DNA of 64,000 bases from Phycisphaerales bacterium. GTDB lineage: Bacteria > Planctomycetota > Phycisphaerae > Phycisphaerales > SM1A02. How positions within the stretch are numbered: the first letter of the stretch is position 1; every line of letters begins with the position of its first letter. Both the position numbers and the translations under genes were made by a program. The notes beneath the pieces were generated by a model that was given only the letters and a program-made list of their open reading frames with translations, was not told the origin of the DNA and made no database searches. Positions 40,633-48,444 of the stretch are shown in pieces. Location of the stretch: positions 24,189 to 88,188 of the forward strand of contig JAJDDB010000020.1 of assembly GCA_029260575.1 (NCBI GenBank), in the 5' to 3' direction.

Positions 40633-42071
40633 GCCGGGCTCCCACTTTGCGCGACGACATCACGAATCACCGATGCCAATTCCGATCCCACCGCGTTGCG
40701 GTCTGTTTGTGAAATATGAACCCGGGCATCCACAAATGTTGCCTCGTAGTCCGCGCACAACTGCTGCGCGATCCCGACGTATTGATCCGCAATCGCAACG
40801 TCATAGTCGTACCCGTTGCGGACATCGCTGAATTGTGCTGCGGCCGGAGTCGCCACATACACAACACGGCTGCCCGCTTCCGTGCGCAACACTTCAAGCA
40901 CCCAGCGCAATCGATATCGAAACTCATCGCGATCGACATTCGGCAGGTTGACCGCGCAATCGATCTTGAAATCCTCCAACCCCGGGCCGATCACCACAAC
41001 GTCCGGCCGATGCGCGGACCACTGCGAAACGCATTTACACAAATGCCGAACGGTCGCAATCATCCCCGGCCAGACGAGCACATTGCACCGTTCATGCAGC
41101 GCGTCAGCAATCGGCTGGTACACATCAGCCGCTCGCGCATTCATCATCCGCACACGACCGAGACCGAGCAGCACACGCGGTTGGCCGGGCACGAAATGTA
41201 CACCCGCATCCCGGGTTCGATCCGCATGACGTTGTATGTCCTTTTCCTTTGCGCCGGGCTGCGGATCGAATGCGACAAACTGCTTGCGATCGGCAACTGC
41301 ACGAGTTCGCTGCAGCCGCTGTGCGGTCAACGCGTCGCCGGAGACGAAAACCGACTGTTCGGAATTGTCGTTCATATGAAAAACAATGCGACGCGGCATT
41401 GGTGGTTGTATCGATGGTGCATGTTCTGTATCCGCAGCTTTGCGATAGACGCAAATGTATGCACTGTCATCTTGAATCAAGGCAGCCGGCCCAAAGACGC
41501 TTTCTCCAACATCAAAGATATCTGTATCCCAGTCTGCGCAATTGTCGTTGGACCACACCTGATAGAACTGTTTGTACTGCACGAACAGATATATTCCGCC
41601 GACCCGAAGCAGCCGGGCGATTCCTGAAAGCATTGTGCGGTATTCATCTGCAGATCGCACCTGTGTCAGACCGCCTTTGTTGATCACCAGATCGAACGTG
41701 CCGATGTACCGCCTGCTGTCTTCGCGATCGAGAAAATCCTGGAAGCTGTCCGCAATCCAGTTGATCGTTGGTTCGCGCTGCTCGCACTGCTTGATTGCGA
41801 CGTCGCTGATGTCAATTCCGAACAGTGCACTTGCGCTGAGATGTTGCGGCGCGTTGCGCTCTATGAACTGCCAAACATAGCTGATGACCTGTCCCTGTCC
41901 GCAGCCAAGATCAAATGCGCGAATCGGCTGATCGACGTTCATCCGGCCAGCAAACAGTTCATCCAAAGCGCGAAACGTGATCGTGTGCCCGAATCGATCA
42001 GGATCGTGACGATAGGTTTCGTCATACGCCTCGCCGGTAAATATTCGATTCTTGTTGCTGTAGATAATCAA
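40620..42071 (-). CDS. Methyltransferase / SGNH-like fusion protein
   Basis: The 483-residue product begins with a class I methyltransferase (about residues 1-210). AFDLGCGQGQVISYVWQFIE is motif I, then LFGIDISDVAIKQCEQ, and FDLVINKGGLTQVRSADEYR. The second half (about 285-470) contains RVLLGLGRVRMMNARAADVY and VVVIGPGLEDFKIDCAVNLP, which follow SGNH topology, but the catalytic serine is not obvious and may be replaced. It precedes a canonical SGNH protein and overlaps it. Likely role is glycan methylation plus binding or acyl chemistry; speculative for the second half. Confidence 0.65.
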   Translation of the reverse strand: MIIYSNKNRIFTGEAYDETYRHDPDRFGHTITFRALDELFAGRMNVDQPIRAFDLGCGQGQVISYVWQFIERNAPQHLSASALFGIDISDVAIKQCEQREPTINWIADSFQDFLDREDSRRYIGTFDLVINKGGLTQVRSADEYRTMLSGIARLLRVGGIYLFVQYKQFYQVWSNDNCADWDTDIFDVGESVFGPAALIQDDSAYICVYRKAADTEHAPSIQPPMPRRIVFHMNDNSEQSVFVSGDALTAQRLQRTRAVADRKQFVAFDPQPGAKEKDIQRHADRTRDAGVHFVPGQPRVLLGLGRVRMMNARAADVYQPIADALHERCNVLVWPGMIATVRHLCKCVSQWSAHRPDVVVIGPGLEDFKIDCAVNLPNVDRDEFRYRLRWVLEVLRTEAGSRVVYVATPAAAQFSDVRNGYDYDVAIADQYVGIAQQLCADYEATFVDARVHISQTDRNAVGSELASVIRDVVAQSGSPACAR

Positions 42072-42187
42072 CGCATATCGCTCCGCACTGCAAGCCTACC
42101 GGCGTGCGTCGGCGTCGGCAACGGCACGTGTATACTTGTTGCTCAGCCGGCAGCCGATGTCAGCTTGTGAATCTTCGGAACGACACG

Positions 42188-43189
42188 ATGTACCACTACA
42201 ACCCCGATCGACGCGGACTCAGCGAAGTGAAGCTCCTGAAACTGGAGCCGTGGCGGCTGTATCCCAAGGGTGGCGACCTGTCCGTTGACTTTCTCAAGAC
42301 ACACAGACCCGATCAGCCTCGCCTCGACCGCTCGACACCGATTGCCTCCATCGGAAGCTGCTTTGCCCGCGAAATCAAGCTTTGGTTGCAGGGCAACAAC
42401 TACAACTTCATCGAAACCGCTACCGGCCCTTCCGCGGAAGCCGGCTCTGCTCGGTACGACCGTGTCTACAACACGTTCACACTTCGTCAGGAATTCGAAC
42501 GCGCCTTCGGCGAATTCGCACCAAGCGAAGACCGCTGGGAGTTTACCGACGAAGACGGCACGCATCGCCTACTCGATCCATATCGAAAAGGTGTTGCGTG
42601 GAAATCCGAGCAGGAGATGCGCGAAGAACTTGCGGAACACCGCGCAAACGTGCAGCGCGCGTTCACCGAAGCGGGTGTGCTGATCATCACCGTCGGCCAG
42701 GCGGAAGTGTGGTATCACAAAGCTGACAATTACGTCTACCCGCTCGTGCCGCCCGTGCAGGTGTTCGATGATGCACAGCACGGCTTCCGACTCACCACGT
42801 ATGAAGAAAATCTTGCCAACCTTGAACGTGTATTCGAGTTGTTCACAGCAAACAATTCAGCCGGCCACATCGTCATCAGCGTCTCGCCGGTGCCGCTGCG
42901 TGCAACGTTTCGCCCGATGAACGCCGTCATCGCTGACACCGCAAGCAAGTCAATGCTGCGGGCTGTGGTTGATTCGTTCGTAAGTCGCCACGAAGAACGT
43001 GTGACATACTTCCCCGCATATGAAATCGTCACCACCATTGATGATGCGGCGTATGCCGATGACAATCGTCACGTGCAGCCGGAGTGTGTGCAGCGGATTA
43101 TGGAAGTATTCGAAGCATGGTTTGTGGATGATCCGGCTGCCAATGACATCGCCGATGCCGATCATGCAGGCGTCTCACACAAGAATTGA
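42188..43189 (+). CDS. GSCFA-domain protein
   Basis: The 333-residue protein contains the name-giving motif in TPIASIGSCFAREIKLWLQG (about residue 55). It continues with the family-typical RVYNTFTLRQEFERAFGEFA, LIITVGQAEVWYHKADN and VISVSPVPLRATFRP. GSCFA proteins are SGNH-hydrolase relatives thought to modify carbohydrates. It is the only plus-strand gene inside the 37-57 kb locus, with TATACT about 55 bases before the start as a possible -10. Convergent with the deacetylase-like gene three bases beyond its stop. Confidence 0.85.
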   Translation: MYHYNPDRRGLSEVKLLKLEPWRLYPKGGDLSVDFLKTHRPDQPRLDRSTPIASIGSCFAREIKLWLQGNNYNFIETATGPSAEAGSARYDRVYNTFTLRQEFERAFGEFAPSEDRWEFTDEDGTHRLLDPYRKGVAWKSEQEMREELAEHRANVQRAFTEAGVLIITVGQAEVWYHKADNYVYPLVPPVQVFDDAQHGFRLTTYEENLANLERVFELFTANNSAGHIVISVSPVPLRATFRPMNAVIADTASKSMLRAVVDSFVSRHEERVTYFPAYEIVTTIDDAAYADDNRHVQPECVQRIMEVFEAWFVDDPAANDIADADHAGVSHKN

Positions 43190-43191
43190 CT

Positions 43192-44112
43192 CTATCCGAA
43201 GTCGCGCAGCTTCTGTTGATACCACTGCTGTTCGCTCAGTGCAGGGTTGTACGCACGATTGATGTTGTACCCCCAAAGCTGCGGGTGAATAAGCGCAAAA
43301 TACCGCCGGCCGGGTTCGAGCGCATTGAGAAAACCAGCAAGATTGAGGCGCTGTAAATGCTGCGGATCATTCACGCGCCGCAAGCCCCCATCGCTGAACC
43401 TGCCTGAGTATCGAAGTGCATAGCGGTTGTACACCCAGCGCAGTGAATCACGCAGCACATCAGGAACCGGTACGTCGAAGTTGTGCAATCGCCGGCCGTC
43501 AATTTCCACCGCTCGGCCGCCATGCGGGCAGAAGTATCGAATGTCATAGTGCTCTCGCAGCGCCATGACATCATTCGCAAACTGCTGCGTCGCATCTTCA
43601 AGATTCTTCGTCACAGACAACGCATTCTGGTGGTATCCGATCACAAACCCCCGCTGCTGCATCGCCGTGAAGAATTCGTGATCAACAACATACGGCGAGT
43701 CGTCGTACGGGCTGTCCGCAGGAATCTCATCAACAAAACGATTGAAAACAAAAATGCTGGATCGAATGCCGTACAGTGCTTCCAGCGCAACCATCCGCTT
43801 CGTAAAATCCGGCACGAAATCCACATCATGCTGAATGAGCAGGTATGTCGCCTGCGGATCGCGAATGTGTTCATGCCAGTGTTTGAATTCGCGTTCGTAA
43901 CAATTTTCCCAATCGCGGTCATCACTGTGCGCAAACAGATCACTGTAGGTCAGCGCAACAATGCCGCGCTGCTGAATTTCCTGCAACAAAGACTCGTACC
44001 AACCAAGCGGAAATACGCAGCCGTATTCAGTGCTCGGATCATTCGGCGGCTGCGCAATTTTGCGCAATGCAGCGTCATCGAATGGTGCAGGCACCGACAT
44101 TGATTCAGGCAT
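43192..44112 (-). CDS. Polysaccharide-deacetylase-like protein (A)
   Basis: The 306-residue protein is a NodB-barrel relative: YLLIQHDVDFVPDFTKRMVA (about residue 95), LYGIRSSIFVFNRF, FVIGYHQNALSV and YFCPHGGRAVEIDG. The C-terminus reads FALIHPQLWGYNINRAYNP. It is a clear paralogue of the product at 50596-51558 (IQHDVDNHPHF, IGYHQNAF, VPHGGVGAEVNG, LIHPQRWGFNIE). Copy A lacks the histidines that follow HDVD in the other copy, so its metal site may be altered. It overlaps the sulfotransferase stop by eight bases. Confidence 0.75.
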   Translation of the reverse strand: MPESMSVPAPFDDAALRKIAQPPNDPSTEYGCVFPLGWYESLLQEIQQRGIVALTYSDLFAHSDDRDWENCYEREFKHWHEHIRDPQATYLLIQHDVDFVPDFTKRMVALEALYGIRSSIFVFNRFVDEIPADSPYDDSPYVVDHEFFTAMQQRGFVIGYHQNALSVTKNLEDATQQFANDVMALREHYDIRYFCPHGGRAVEIDGRRLHNFDVPVPDVLRDSLRWVYNRYALRYSGRFSDGGLRRVNDPQHLQRLNLAGFLNALEPGRRYFALIHPQLWGYNINRAYNPALSEQQWYQQKLRDFG

Positions 44113-45022
44113 TGCTCACAGTGTGTCCTGACAATTCGTAGCCGAGTTCGTGCAACAACTCGCCCGCCCCGGCTTCGAACGCAGCGATTTCTTCCGCCGT
44201 CAGGTCACGTTTCCATCGCCCGAGACTTCCTGCATTGATCGGCTTGCTGACCTGATCGCGCGAGAGATGCCCGGTCGGGTTCTTATAGATCGTCAGATCC
44301 TGATCGTGGAACGACATCAATCGATCACTGAACGGCAGGTCGAGGAACGCCGCTATTGCACGCAACTCCGGCTCCGGATCGGTCACCAGTTTCTCATAGT
44401 GAACAATGTGCGCGTACACATCATCGCGCTGAGCGAATTTCTGGAAGTTGCGAATCTGATCCCGCCACGCGCCGGCAATGTGTTCAATGCCCTGCCCGAA
44501 ATCACCAACCGTTCGGCGTGACGCTGCAACGTCACGACCGTCACGCATCATGAACAGAAAATACGAATCCGGCCACAATTCCTGTAACGGTCGAACAATC
44601 CCGCCAATCTTCGTGCCCCAGTTGGCTTTATTCTCGCTGGCGCCCTTTGCAAGCCCCAGCCGTTCGATGAAATGCATTCGCTGCTCAAACGTCGTGAAGT
44701 CGCCACCGCTTGCTTGATGCTGATTCATCATTTCAAGCAGCACGTCAGCTTCGATACCCGCACGCATGGCACGAAATACAAACTTGTTGAGGTTCCCATC
44801 TTCAAGCTTCTTCAATTTCAGCGTCTTGACCACCGGAAGATTGCTGAGTGCATTGCGCAACGTCGTGACAAGGCGGTCAAGCGAATCTGTTTCATCATCT
44901 CGCGGTGCCAGCAGATGCTCATATACCTCATAGCACATCGCTATATCCGGATGAGCATCGAGCACCGTAGCCATCAGCGTGCCGCCGGAGCGGCTCATTC
45001 CACGAACAAAAATGCGTTTCAT
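44105..45022 (-). CDS. Sulfotransferase
   Basis: The 305-residue protein has the PAPS 5'-phosphosulfate loop at its start (KRIFVRGMSRSGGTLMATVL) and the 3'-phosphate motif FLFMMRDGRDVAASRRTVGD (about residue 155). A later segment, VHYEKLVTDPEPELRAIAAF, is typical of the family. It should transfer sulfate to a sugar hydroxyl or lipid. ATG 45022 is used; a TTG one codon upstream is also in frame. It shares its first base region with the stop of the upstream methyltransferase gene (TGATG). Confidence 0.87.
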   Translation of the reverse strand: MKRIFVRGMSRSGGTLMATVLDAHPDIAMCYEVYEHLLAPRDDETDSLDRLVTTLRNALSNLPVVKTLKLKKLEDGNLNKFVFRAMRAGIEADVLLEMMNQHQASGGDFTTFEQRMHFIERLGLAKGASENKANWGTKIGGIVRPLQELWPDSYFLFMMRDGRDVAASRRTVGDFGQGIEHIAGAWRDQIRNFQKFAQRDDVYAHIVHYEKLVTDPEPELRAIAAFLDLPFSDRLMSFHDQDLTIYKNPTGHLSRDQVSKPINAGSLGRWKRDLTAEEIAAFEAGAGELLHELGYELSGHTVSNA

Positions 45023-45675
45023 CAATGCTGCCCTTTCGGGGCGTGGAGGTTCTTCAGGAACAGCGGGTGATTCTCGACCCTGCCGGTGACACCATAGTAG
45101 GCCGCCTGTTCAAGCGTGAGTTCATAGCGATCCCAGCCACACGCTGCAAACGCCATGTCCTGTGCTTTCAGCAGCATTGCAGCGAGATCATCATCAATGC
45201 CGTGCTTCGGCCGGCCGTTCCATGGTGCGATCCAGCCCCAACCTTCGGGCTTCAGAAAGCTGTCCAATTCGCGCACGAAATGCATCGTGTCATCTGCTGT
45301 TGTGAACCAGAACGCGCTGATCGAGAATTTGCAGAACACGCCGTCGTACCGACTACGCTGCTCTATTGCATCCAACTGTTTCATATCCATATTGATACAG
45401 GTGAAACCGAGGTATTCGCCAAGCTCAATCACCGCTGGGTCGTAATCAATATTCTCACAGTCCCCGCCGAAGTCGCGAATGATTCGAGCGAAGTCGAACT
45501 GCCCGGGACCAAGATCAACAAGCAACTGCCCTGCAAAGCCGGCTGATCGTGCCCACTGTCGAAAAAAATCCTTGAAGATGTGCCGAAAATCCTTGTCGGT
45601 CGTGCGCGGCTTGGCGACGTTCGGCCGTGTAGCCTTGCTGATGATCTCGATGGCTTTGGGGTCATTGAGCGGCAT
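45022..45675 (-). CDS. SAM-dependent methyltransferase-like protein
   Basis: The 217-residue protein has a Rossmann methyltransferase core: LLVDLGPGQFDFARIIRDFG (motif I), CENIDYDPAVIELGEYLGFT, then YDGVFCKFSISAFWF and LDSFLKPEGWGWIAPWNG. The acidic residue after strand 2 is present (NIDYD). Substrate unknown; glycan methylation is suggested by context. A GTG start at 45684 is possible. The stop overlaps the sulfotransferase start. Confidence 0.75.
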   Translation of the reverse strand: MPLNDPKAIEIISKATRPNVAKPRTTDKDFRHIFKDFFRQWARSAGFAGQLLVDLGPGQFDFARIIRDFGGDCENIDYDPAVIELGEYLGFTCINMDMKQLDAIEQRSRYDGVFCKFSISAFWFTTADDTMHFVRELDSFLKPEGWGWIAPWNGRPKHGIDDDLAAMLLKAQDMAFAACGWDRYELTLEQAAYYGVTGRVENHPLFLKNLHAPKGQH

Positions 45676-45687
45676 GATCGCCACATC

Positions 45688-46689
45688 TTACCGAACACCG
45701 CCCCGATCCGGTTCAACATTCGCATCGGCAGGGAGCACCGGAAATAGATGCGCTGCTGCAAAGTACAACAGATCACCACCAAGCGTGATCATTCGCATAA
45801 GCAGCGCCGCCACGATGGCCTGCGATTCGCCGAGATAGGGCGTCAACGGCAGAACAATCGCCGCTTCGCGAACTCCAAGCCCGCCCGATGCGCCCGGTAC
45901 GAGAAAACCCGCCAGCCAGGCAAAAGCAAAGACACCTACAACCAACGGAGCTGGCGCGAGGTCGTCGGTGACGAGTCCGAACCGAGTCACCGCGACCAAC
46001 AGCCCACCTGCAATCACCATAAATACAAGTGTGCAAACATACGGCAACAGCAACCACGAAAGTCTGCCTGCCCCGGTTGACTCCGATATTGCCTGAACCC
46101 GCAGCGGTCCGGGCAGATGCCGTGCCGCCATCGCTACAACCAACGGCAACGCAATCAGCACACCAAATCCGATGACCGCTAGCGCCGGATGCAACTGTGA
46201 TGTTGCCTGCTGCAGTCCGAACCACCCGAGTCCGCCCGCAGCCAGCACCGCAGCAGCGGACACCAGCGCGAGAATTTCCATCACCGCCGCTGCAACCATC
46301 GGCGTATGTCCGAAACCAACGTTGCGGCCAACAACATGCCGGCCGGCAAAGTGAAAAACATTGCCCGGCAGATATTTTGCGATCTGCGTTCGGCCGTAAA
46401 TGCCGTGACATTGTGACAATGTTGCCTGCGATTCGCCCGCCCAGCGCAGCCAGGCGCACCACGCAGTGGACAACAACAGACAGTTCAAACCGTAGACAAC
46501 GGCGCCGCAGAACACGACCAACAGTGCCCTGCCGAGCGAAACATCTTCCAGCGTCCACAATCGGCTGACCCAGATACGCTGCGCGAGAAAGACCAGCGCC
46601 GCAAGAATCGCCAGCCACCCGAGCGCACGCAGAATGTTTGCTCGCGTGCTTCGGCCCGCCGCCGGGCTGGCGAGCTTCTCAACCGCCAT
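45688..46689 (-). CDS. Flippase-like polytopic membrane protein (lysylphosphatidylglycerol synthase TM-region type)
   Basis: The 333-residue protein has about eight membrane segments, such as LGWLAILAALVFLAQRIWVS, LLVVFCGAVVYGLNCLLLST and LAGFLVPGASGGLGVREAAI. The segment IYGRTQIAKYLPGNVFHFAG is a hallmark of the UPF0104/AglD-type family. VPGASGGLGVREAA is its second hallmark. Members include lipid-linked-sugar flippase candidates. Here it may move lipid-linked glycan. The start overlaps the upstream methyltransferase stop by 11 bases. Confidence 0.8.
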   Translation of the reverse strand: MAVEKLASPAAGRSTRANILRALGWLAILAALVFLAQRIWVSRLWTLEDVSLGRALLVVFCGAVVYGLNCLLLSTAWCAWLRWAGESQATLSQCHGIYGRTQIAKYLPGNVFHFAGRHVVGRNVGFGHTPMVAAAVMEILALVSAAAVLAAGGLGWFGLQQATSQLHPALAVIGFGVLIALPLVVAMAARHLPGPLRVQAISESTGAGRLSWLLLPYVCTLVFMVIAGGLLVAVTRFGLVTDDLAPAPLVVGVFAFAWLAGFLVPGASGGLGVREAAIVLPLTPYLGESQAIVAALLMRMITLGGDLLYFAAAHLFPVLPADANVEPDRGGVR

Positions 46690-47344
46690 AGCTTTTTCGA
46701 GCCTTGCACAGCGCGAACGTCCACGGCAACGGCGTGCGCATCTCCAGCACATCAACATGCCGCTGAAGCATTGCCCGAAGGCCGCGTCTGGACCAATGAT
46801 TGAGATGCCCAGGCGTGTTGCCGAGATCGCGCAGATATTTGCCCCGCGCCATATTCAGTCCCCGCCACAGCGGCTCGCGCGGCACACTCACAAGCAGCCA
46901 CGGCCGGGCCAATGTCGCAAGCACTTCAACTGCACGCTCGGGTTCTTCCACGTGTTCCAGAACTTCGCAGCAGATGACAAGTTCAGCAGCATCTTCCGGC
47001 GGCTGAAGATCATATACACTCGCAACACTGAACGGGATCGGGTGCTTGGCGTGCGCTGCATTTTCTCGAGCCTGTTCAATGACCTGCTTGGAAAAATCGC
47101 TGCCCCGCACCGTCAAACCCACGCCGGCCATGTGCAGACTGAGGTGCCCCTCGCCGCAACCGACTTCATGCACATCAAGCGCCTCGGTGCGCGCAATCAA
47201 TGCATCAAGCGTATCGTGAAACCCCTGCATCAACTTGCGGTGCAACGGATTCGTGCTGCCGTACTTGTCCGTGTAATTCCCTGCGATCACGCCGCCTTCG
47301 ACGATGACGCTGCGCTGCGAAGTTGACCCAGTCGTCTGCGTCAT
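46679..47344 (-). CDS. Class I SAM-dependent methyltransferase
   Basis: The 221-residue protein shows YTDKYGSTNPLHRKLMQGF, motif I DVHEVGCGEGHLSLHMAG, LTVRGSDFSKQVIEQARENA and VICCEVLEHVEEPERAVEVL, which belong to the UbiE/glycan methyltransferase type. LLVSVPREPLWRGLNMARGK suggests a substrate loop. It is coupled to the upstream GT2 gene by an ATGA overlap and to the downstream flippase-like gene. Likely modifies the glycan or lipid intermediate. Confidence 0.85.
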   Translation of the reverse strand: MTQTTGSTSQRSVIVEGGVIAGNYTDKYGSTNPLHRKLMQGFHDTLDALIARTEALDVHEVGCGEGHLSLHMAGVGLTVRGSDFSKQVIEQARENAAHAKHPIPFSVASVYDLQPPEDAAELVICCEVLEHVEEPERAVEVLATLARPWLLVSVPREPLWRGLNMARGKYLRDLGNTPGHLNHWSRRGLRAMLQRHVDVLEMRTPLPWTFALCKARKSYGG

Positions 47345-48399
47345 TGTTGTTGCGATCCAGCAGGTTGCCCGATTCGCACCGGGCGCGTGGTGACCACCGG
47401 CGGCTGCTTCTGCGCGTCCAGTTCGTCATCCGCAACTGTCACGCCGCGCCGCTGCTCTCGAACTTCTTCATTAAGCAGTGCGATCTTCCAGTCAAGTTTC
47501 TCCAGCAGCTTGCGGTTGACCGAAATCAAATCAGCCATGAGCCCGATGATGACAAGGAAAAACCCCGAACCCATCAGCAGTGACGCAAGAATGACCGATT
47601 GAATGTGTCCCGCGCCTTCGCCAGCGATGTAGAACGACAGGAACCGAATACCCAGCACGAAGCCGATCGTGAAACTGATCAATCCCGGGATGCCGAAGAA
47701 CGGCGCGGGTTTATAGGTCATGAAAATCCGCGCGATGGTGACAATGCTTCTGCGGACGTAACTGGGAATGCTGCGCACCAGCCGCGACGGACGCAGATCA
47801 GCATTTGTGCGAATCGGCACCGATGTCACAGGAATGCCCTTGTGCCCAGCCTGAATAATTGTTTCCAACGTATATGTATAACTGTTGAAGACATTGAGCT
47901 GCATCGCGGCGCTGCGGCTTATTGCGCGGAAGCCGCTGGGGGCATCGGGAATGTCAGTGCGGCTGACCATTCGCACAACCGCGCTGCCTAATCGCTGCAA
48001 CAACTTCTTGATCGGTGAAAAGTGCGCGATCTGTTCGATCGGGCGAGCCCCGACAACCAACTCTGCTCTGCCGTCAAGAATCGGCTCCACCAGCTTGGGT
48101 ATGTCGCCCGCTTCGTACTGATTATCCGCATCGGTGTTGACAATGACATCTGCTCCGTTGCGAATGCACGCTTCCAGACCGGTCATGAATGCTCGCGCCA
48201 GGCCGAGATTCATCTTGTGGCGAACAACATGATCCACTCCCTGTTCGCGCGCGATCTCACTCGTTGCGTCCGTCGATCCGTCATCAACGATCAACCATTC
48301 AACGACATCGAAGCCGGTCACATCGCGCGGCAACTCTGCCAGCGCTTGAGCAAGCGTTTCTGCTTCGTTGTAACACGGGATTTGAATGATCAGTTTCAT
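47341..48399 (-). CDS. Family 2 glycosyltransferase with two C-terminal membrane helices
   Basis: The 352-residue protein has a GT-A domain (LIIQIPCYNEAETLAQALAE; WLIVDDGSTDATSEIA; DVIVNTDADNQYEAGDIPKL with the DXD site), then YKPAPFFGIPGLISFTIGF and SVILASLLMGSGFFLVIIGL as membrane helices. A cytoplasmic coiled segment follows (VNRKLLEKLDWKIALLNEEV). This arrangement matches polyprenyl-phosphate hexose synthases. It probably loads a sugar on undecaprenyl phosphate for the locus. ATG 48399 is used; TTG one codon upstream is in frame. Confidence 0.87.
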   Translation of the reverse strand: MKLIIQIPCYNEAETLAQALAELPRDVTGFDVVEWLIVDDGSTDATSEIAREQGVDHVVRHKMNLGLARAFMTGLEACIRNGADVIVNTDADNQYEAGDIPKLVEPILDGRAELVVGARPIEQIAHFSPIKKLLQRLGSAVVRMVSRTDIPDAPSGFRAISRSAAMQLNVFNSYTYTLETIIQAGHKGIPVTSVPIRTNADLRPSRLVRSIPSYVRRSIVTIARIFMTYKPAPFFGIPGLISFTIGFVLGIRFLSFYIAGEGAGHIQSVILASLLMGSGFFLVIIGLMADLISVNRKLLEKLDWKIALLNEEVREQRRGVTVADDELDAQKQPPVVTTRPVRIGQPAGSQQQ

Positions 48400-48444
48400 C
48401 AACGGCAGGCATTGTAGCCGGGAGAATCGCTGCGCGAACGATGC

